DNA of 64,000 nt from Rhododendron vialii. Its lineage: Eukaryota > Streptophyta > Magnoliopsida > Ericales > Ericaceae. The stretch is taken from NCBI RefSeq assembly GCF_030253575.1, contig NC_080557.1:48777501-48841500 (forward strand), written 5' to 3'. The translations under genes and the position numbers were made by a program. This document shows, one piece after another, positions 59,135 to 64,000 of the stretch (the first letter of the stretch is position 1; every line of letters begins with the position of its first letter). The notes under the pieces are model-generated. The model was not told the origin of the DNA, did no database searches, and was given only the letters and a program-made list of their open reading frames with translations.

Positions 59135-59217
59135 CTAACAAATTTCACTAGTCCATCCGGTGGAACAAACAACATTTTGCTACTCTTAAGTTCCTCTCTT
59201 TTCGTTAAAAGCAAAAG

Positions 59218-60441
59218 ATGGGGAAGTTTTTCAAGAATGCTAGAGTGTTTGTTGCGGTCTCTTTGTTAGTAATGGGAACAATAGAAGGACGAAGACTTGA
59301 AGGAAGGGCTGGCCAAAATGATGGAAGATATGGTGAAGATGGCGGGGTTAGTAGTTGGAAAGATAATGGTGTTTGGAGCAGTGTAGGTTTCGGGAATGAT
59401 GTAGGTGGCGGAAGTGGTATTGGTAGAGGCGGAGGTGGAAGTACTGGTGTAGGTAGTGGCATAGGCAAAAGCGTTGGCATTGACAGCGGTATAGGTGGAG
59501 GTACTGGTGTCAGGAGCGGTGTAGGTGGTGGTAGAGGTGTTGGGACAGGTACAGGAGGTGGTAGTGGCGTAGGGAGCGGTGTAGGTGGTGGTAGTGGTGT
59601 TGGGGCTGGTGTAGTTGGAGGCACCGGTGTCGGGAGCGGTGTTAGTGGTGGTGTTGAGAGCGGTGTAGGTGGAGGTACTGGTGTCGGGAGCGGTGTAGGT
59701 GGTGGTAGAGGTGTTGGGACAGGTATAAGAGGTGGTAGTGGTGTAGGGAGCGGTGTAGGTGGTGGTGCAGGTGCAAGCGGAGGTACTGGTGTTGGGAGCG
59801 GTGTGGCAGGTGGTGCTGGTGTTGGGAGCGGTGTAGGTGGCGGTAGAGGTGTTGGAAGTGGTGTGGGTGGCGATAGAGGTGTTGGGAGTGGTGCAGGTGG
59901 TGGTATAGGAACTGGTGTAGGGGGAGGTGCTGGTATTGGGAGTGGTGTAAGTGGTGGTACCGGTGTTGGCACTGGTGTAGGGGGAGGCACTGGTATTGGG
60001 AGTGGTGTAGGCGGAGGTACTGGAGTAGGAAGTGGTGTAGCAGGTGGTATTGGCATTGGGACCGGGGTAGGTGGAGGTATTGGCATTGGGACCGGGGTAG
60101 GTGGAGGTACGGGCATTGGGACCGGGGTAGGCAGAGGTACGGGCATTGGGAGCGGTGTAAGTGGTGGTGGTGGTGGTGTTGGTGTTGGAAGCGGTGTAGG
60201 TGGTGGTGTAGGGGGAGGCGTAGGTGTTGGTAGTGGTGTTAAGGGTGGGAGAAGTGCAGGCAAAGGTGGCAAGGGGGGTGCAGGTGTGGGAGTGTGTGAA
60301 GGTAGCAAAGGTACAGGTACTAAAGATGGTGCATGTGCTGGTGGCATTTGGGGAGGAAGTGGGTTTGGCGGTGGATATGGAGGCGGGAATGAAGGTGGCA
60401 GAGGAGGATTCGGTGGTAGTTATGGTGAAGATGGGTTTTAA
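59218..60441 (+). CDS. secreted glycine-rich protein (cell-wall GRP type)
   Basis: Probable structural protein of the cell wall or extracellular space. Single exon of 407 residues; the ATG at 59218 follows a TATA box at a normal distance. Residues 1-24 ([20 protein letters not shown]...) form a signal peptide. A short charged segment ([19 protein letters not shown]) follows. From about 60 to 350 the protein is a tandem array of a ten-residue unit, roughly GGGxGVGSGV with x = T, S, R, A or I, near 28 copies. The end is a GGxGGG region with aromatic residues ([19 protein letters not shown]). No cysteine-rich or RNA-binding domain is present, so it falls in the class I-type GRPs. Array length probably varies between individuals. 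The precise family name is not certain. Confidence 0.88.
   Translation: MGKFFKNARVFVAVSLLVMGTIEGRRLEGRAGQNDGRYGEDGGVSSWKDNGVWSSVGFGNDVGGGSGIGRGGGGSTGVGSGIGKSVGIDSGIGGGTGVRSGVGGGRGVGTGTGGGSGVGSGVGGGSGVGAGVVGGTGVGSGVSGGVESGVGGGTGVGSGVGGGRGVGTGIRGGSGVGSGVGGGAGASGGTGVGSGVAGGAGVGSGVGGGRGVGSGVGGDRGVGSGAGGGIGTGVGGGAGIGSGVSGGTGVGTGVGGGTGIGSGVGGGTGVGSGVAGGIGIGTGVGGGIGIGTGVGGGTGIGTGVGRGTGIGSGVSGGGGGVGVGSGVGGGVGGGVGVGSGVKGGRSAGKGGKGGAGVGVCEGSKGTGTKDGACAGGIWGGSGFGGGYGGGNEGGRGGFGGSYGEDGF
59400..60240 (+). repeat. 30-bp coding minisatellite
   Basis: The array unit is about GGTGTAGGTGGTGGTAGTGG plus ten more bases, repeating every 30 bp with single-base variants. Some neighbouring units are identical, for example around 60055-60125 where an ATTGGGACCGGGGTAGGTGG block recurs. 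This suggests continuing unequal exchange. Confidence 0.9.
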
Positions 60442-63271
60442 TTTTCAGTAGTCAAAACTATATATGAGAAATGGGTGTGTATCCCTTTCTCATTACTATA
60501 TATTCGCATGTTGTAAGAAAAAGGTATCGACTACGTACAATGAGGTCAATGACAATGTAATTACACCTATGTATCAAAATTGAAATAACAGAATATATTC
60601 CATCCAGGTTTCTCCCTAGTGATTGTGATTAACGCTCGCGCTTTGTCTGCTTCTATTTGATACATGACTTTCTTTCTTCATTATCTAGATTTCACATCTA
60701 CTGCGCCATTATCGCATTATTTTCTACCCTAAGTATGCGCAACTAATTTGTGGGTTTTTGGATATGAACTTCGTAGCTATTAGCCATGGAAATACTAGCT
60801 ATGTGTCGAGTCCTGATCAATGTTAAGTATTAATTAAGAACTCGACAAATCAACATCATTCAGTTGATGCCATTTTGGACCGACCCTGCTTGGTAATTCC
60901 TAAAAGGTGAACAAGAAAACAAAATGAACGTAACAAACATTTTCTATGAATTAAGTCATGATTAAGTCAATAGTAACTGTTCATGATAACATGTTTATAT
61001 TTTAGTAAAAGATCAACAAGTAAGGATAAAGTAAAGTGTCTCTCAAATATATACAACAAACCAATGTTATTGTGAGAAGAACTGAATTAAATTTACTTAC
61101 GAGCTACGGAGTAGTAAATAAGAGTTTTAAAACCTAGAAAAATAGAAGTAAATTCATTTGGTACTGCAAGTTTTCAACAGTAGTACTATTATTGGAACTA
61201 ATTAATTCAGGAGTGCCCTCTAAAGAAAGTGTCCAGCAAATTCTATTGTATTGTTAATTGTACTTACTAAAAGTGAAAGATGAAATTAAAGATTGACTAC
61301 GATCTACAAGTAATTAACGAGCAACCAAATGGGAAAGTACTAGAAGCAATGAGTAATAGAGAAACTGGTGGAGTAGTGATTGGTTACATATGATGATGAT
61401 GTTTGATTAATGGAATGGTAATTGACACATTTGTCCTCCAATTTGCAACATGCATAATGCATTTGACATTAAGAGTGTGTATTTTTGGAATTAAGAGTGT
61501 GAGTCAGCCTAGCTCAGAAAGAAATACCCACCAAACAATATGATGAAAATTAATGAAACCACACCAACCACATAGACAAGAAGAATATATGCATGGGATC
61601 AGGGGATATAGGGTACGCACGGCAACGCAGACATTTTTCTCTGCCTCCTCCTCTGCCTCATCTAACTTGAATTCACGTAGCACCAAGGATGGCTCATAGG
61701 GACCCAACTCGACCTACGTACTACTGCTAGAAAATACTACTACAGGAGTATACAAATTTTTTTTGGATCGGCCTAGTAAACAAATTTCAGTGGTTAGACT
61801 TAGATGGTTGGAAAGCATTGGACCAGCCCTTTAATAATAATAATGACTAGCCCAGATAGATAGAATATTGCTCTTACTTCTTGTTGGAATAGTAGCTTTT
61901 TTATAATTAATGCACGCAAGTGGGAAGCATGTTCTTCGGTCATCGATCCTTTTGGTTTTGGACTATTACTCTGTTAGTGTTCTGTTTGGTTTATTTCAAA
62001 ATTAAGCACAACAATCGCCCTCATGATCAGTTCAATGGATCGAAAAGGATCGATAGATGCATGCATGCATATTTGATGGAAGAATATTATTAATAGCCAT
62101 CCAGATAAAAGTGTTTTGAAGATGATCTCATGAAACACTATAATCTTTGTAATTAAGGGGTTGACCTGTTGGTAAAAACTTGAGATTTAGGAATTTGGTT
62201 CATCTTCAACCTAACGTCAGAACTTCGCAAGGTTAGTCCATACGAAGTTTTATTGAGTCCTCTGCAATTAGACGGTGAGATTAGTCGAGTATGCGTAAAT
62301 TGATCCAAACATATTTTGAGATATAAAAAAGATAGTAATAATCTTTATTAGGGAAATCTTATTCATGAATATGTCAGGGAAAACCATCTTCCCTTGTAGT
62401 ACCCCAACACAAGGATCCGAATTCGATTGAAGAGTAGTTGTTAATTGATTAATTGTATGCAAAGGCTTCGTTAGCTGGCTGAGAACATGGGGCTGTGCTA
62501 CTCTGCTAGTAGTCTGTATACTTCACATGCATGTGTGCGCATCTCATCCCCATGTTGATTTTGAGCTGGAAATGAGGGGCCCCAGTTCAGTTGATTTTAT
62601 AAATAATTATGGGAGTGTGTGTGTGTATATATATGCATTGAATTTGGAAATTGAAGTGTTGGAATTGGAATAATCCAGGGTGTTTAATTTGTTTTGATGA
62701 AGAGAGATAGAGGGTATAGTATTACTGTTGGTGGTTTAGCTATACGTGGATGAATGAGTATCACGTGGTCGTTACAAATAAAAAAAGAGAAAAAAGAGAA
62801 AAGAAAAAAGGAATCATGAGGCATCATTCAAGTTAGAGAACATGCCCCACAGCATCAATCTAACAAACCCTCGATCACCATGCGCTTGTCTCTCTCTCCT
62901 TCAGTACTAATGGTAATAGGATAATCCCTATTTATTAATTCCAATCCCCTTGGCAAGCCTTTTTGCTCGAAATTGTGTCATGGTTCCGCTCACGTTATTC
63001 TCTTTTCTTAACTTATAAAAACCACATCGTTGTGCCACTTAGAGCTACCAAATGAGTTCCTTTGCTATATTTGCTTGCCAACTCCGAGAGAGAGAGAGAG
63101 AGAGTTTCTACACAACCCTCGCTTGATTTTCTGGGAAATGGGGGAATTAGGTACAACCCAAGCGGGCCTCTGACTAATTTGGAGGAAACCCAAGGAAGGA
63201 AACAAATAAGGGTCAGTAGAGTGATCAAGAAAGGACGACATATCTGCAGGAGATCAAGAAGGATTTTGATC
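60442..63271. other. spacer between the glycine-rich protein and UPB1-like genes
   Basis: AT-rich sequence without a recognised gene or transposon. Notable words are an ATGCATGCATGCAT run at about 62057-62070 (RY-type) and a TATA candidate at 63014. A 67-codon minus-strand frame at 61504-61707 contains an acidic LDEAEEEAEKN stretch and is not recognised. Confidence 0.5.
63014..63020 (+). promoter_or_regulatory. TATA box candidate of the UPB1-like gene
   Basis: TATAAAA within AACTTATAAAAACC, about 255 bases upstream of the first in-frame ATG. Transcription would start near 63045, which gives a leader containing a short (GA)n run. Confidence 0.4.
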
Positions 63272-63508
63272 ATGAATAATAGGCGCCTGCGGAAGACCCG
63301 TTTACAAAGAAGTTGTACTAGCATCAAACTAGCCCAGAAAAGGATCAGAAGTTTGAGGAAACTTGTTCCCACCAGCGGCAGCGGGTCTACAGGAGGAGGC
63401 CTTGATGGTCTTTTCAAAGAGGCAGCTGATTACATTGTGTCTTTACAAATTCGAGTGAAAGCCATGCAAGTTATGGTAAATGTACTGTCATCTTCCGATG
63501 AATATTGA
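63272..63508 (+). CDS. UPB1: UPBEAT1-like atypical HLH transcription factor
   Basis: Small HLH protein of the UPB1 (bHLH151) type. In Arabidopsis UPB1 represses peroxidase genes and sets ROS balance at the root transition zone. The frame from the ATG at 63272 gives 78 residues: an Arg/Lys-rich start (MNNRRLRKTRLQRSC), helix 1 with KRIRSLRKLVP, a Gly/Ser-rich loop, then GLDGLFKEAADYIVSLQIRV and AMQVMVNVL. The LVP...GLDGLF..ADYI..L..KVK.MQ pattern is diagnostic. The basic region lacks the usual H-E-R DNA contacts, as in the family. Arabidopsis UPB1 is about 100 residues. The frame here stays open upstream to 63062 with more basic residues (RVSRVIKKGRHICRRSRRIL) but has no ATG. The true start may therefore use an upstream exon or a non-AUG codon. 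Confidence 0.78.
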   Translation: MNNRRLRKTRLQRSCTSIKLAQKRIRSLRKLVPTSGSGSTGGGLDGLFKEAADYIVSLQIRVKAMQVMVNVLSSSDEY

Positions 63509-64000
63509 CCATTTATTATTGGATTCATTTGTAAAGATTGATACTAGCAGAGTAGTATTCTTTTCTTATTGTATATTTATTTTGGGCCTTTAATTTTATC
63601 TTAATTATGGAGTTGTATTTATTTCTCATGGAATATCGATTATAATACTGCTGGTTATATACGAGGCCAGCAATATGCGTTCATGGCGTAGGGGAGTTCA
63701 TGGATGTATTCTTAAATTAATACTCCACTATTGTTGATTTTAGACGACACTAGTAGTGCGAGATTGATATGGAATCGTGAAAATTTTCATTCTAGCTATG
63801 TTGGGAAAGCTTTTTGTGGAGCTTACTTGAGGTTGCTTCCACAGTAATTAGAAATTTTGCTTCGGAGGTTAAATTTAAAACGTGCTTACAGAATATAGTC
63901 TTGGGTTGATGTAATTGAAGCCTGATCGACCCCTATCCAGTTTTGGGAAAATGACGGCTGTAACAACCCGTAATTTTTATCATTAATAATATCATTTAAA
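63509..64000. other. 3' flank of the UPB1-like gene to the window edge
   Basis: AT-rich, no gene seen. At about 63960 the sequence TGTAACAACCCGTAATTT resembles the start of a gypsy-type LTR, but it is cut by the window end and cannot be tested. Confidence 0.35.

Larger units (their letters stand above)
55213..59217. other. spacer between GUN1 and the glycine-rich protein gene
   Basis: The GUN1 3' flank is followed by a compound microsatellite (55306-55397), a 42-bp tandem duplication (56036-56120), unremarkable AT-rich sequence, and a (GA)n run (58766-58820). Short open frames around 56660 and 57270 have no recognisable content. The glycine-rich protein promoter occupies the last few hundred bases. 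Confidence 0.6.

Noticed and set aside
59205-60347. 380-codon Pro-rich open frame on the minus strand
   Set aside because: It is the exact complement of the glycine-rich protein. The sense frame has the TATA box, ATG, signal peptide and stop. The antisense frame is open only because the repeat period is 30 bp.
63062-63271. UPB1-like start at 63062
   Set aside because: The codon is TTG and the following residues come from a (GA)n run. Without transcript data the first ATG was used, and the upstream frame is reported as a finding.
1-64000. tRNA, rRNA or a biosynthetic gene cluster
   Set aside because: No tRNA cloverleaf or rRNA core was noticed by eye, and the neighbouring genes belong to unrelated pathways and compartments.

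Overview
This window is nuclear DNA from a flowering plant, almost certainly a eudicot. The protein-coding genes are split by GT-AG introns, several of the proteins are plant-specific (an ANXUR/FERONIA-type receptor kinase, GUN1, an UPBEAT1-like factor, a D27-like carotenoid isomerase), and the spaces between exons are AT-rich and full of MITEs, LINE and LTR fragments and (GA)n/(CT)n microsatellites. I cannot name the species.

Layout. 1-506 (-): the middle of a mitochondrial ribosomal protein S11 gene, cut by the window edge and carrying an apparent frameshift. 547-4016: repeats and a dead copia fragment. 4017-7500 (-): an eight-exon D27-like beta-carotene isomerase gene. 9221-13030 (-): a seven-exon membrane-anchored cyclophilin of the CYP21-4 type. 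13031-16357: MITE-rich spacer. 16358-18958 (-): an intronless CrRLK1L receptor kinase of the ANXUR/FERONIA clade. 21816-42070 (+): a 27-exon gene for a NOMO-type ER membrane protein, whose introns have taken in a LINE, a hAT-like element, a solo LTR, Stowaway MITEs and a Helitron-like end. 42071-50598: a repeat-dominated spacer with a 5'-truncated LINE flanked by a 15-bp target duplication. 50599-55212 (+): GUN1 in four exons. 59218-60441 (+): a secreted glycine-rich protein built on a 30-bp minisatellite. 63272-63508 (+): a small UPBEAT1-like HLH factor.

The genes do not form a pathway or cluster. D27-like and GUN1 act in plastids, S11 in mitochondria, NOMO in the ER, the cyclophilin in the secretory pathway, the receptor kinase and glycine-rich protein at the cell surface, and the UPB1-like factor in the nucleus. 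Exon boundaries for D27-like, the cyclophilin, NOMO and GUN1 were assembled by hand. In each case reading phase is preserved across every junction, which gives closed proteins of 270, 234, 1203 and 887 residues.

I found no convincing previously undescribed multi-gene system. The most unusual observation is a 129-bp tandem duplication inside the NOMO gene. It copies the end of exon 15 with its splice donor and creates a 51-nt in-frame, stop-free segment with its own acceptor, so it may be an exon being born.
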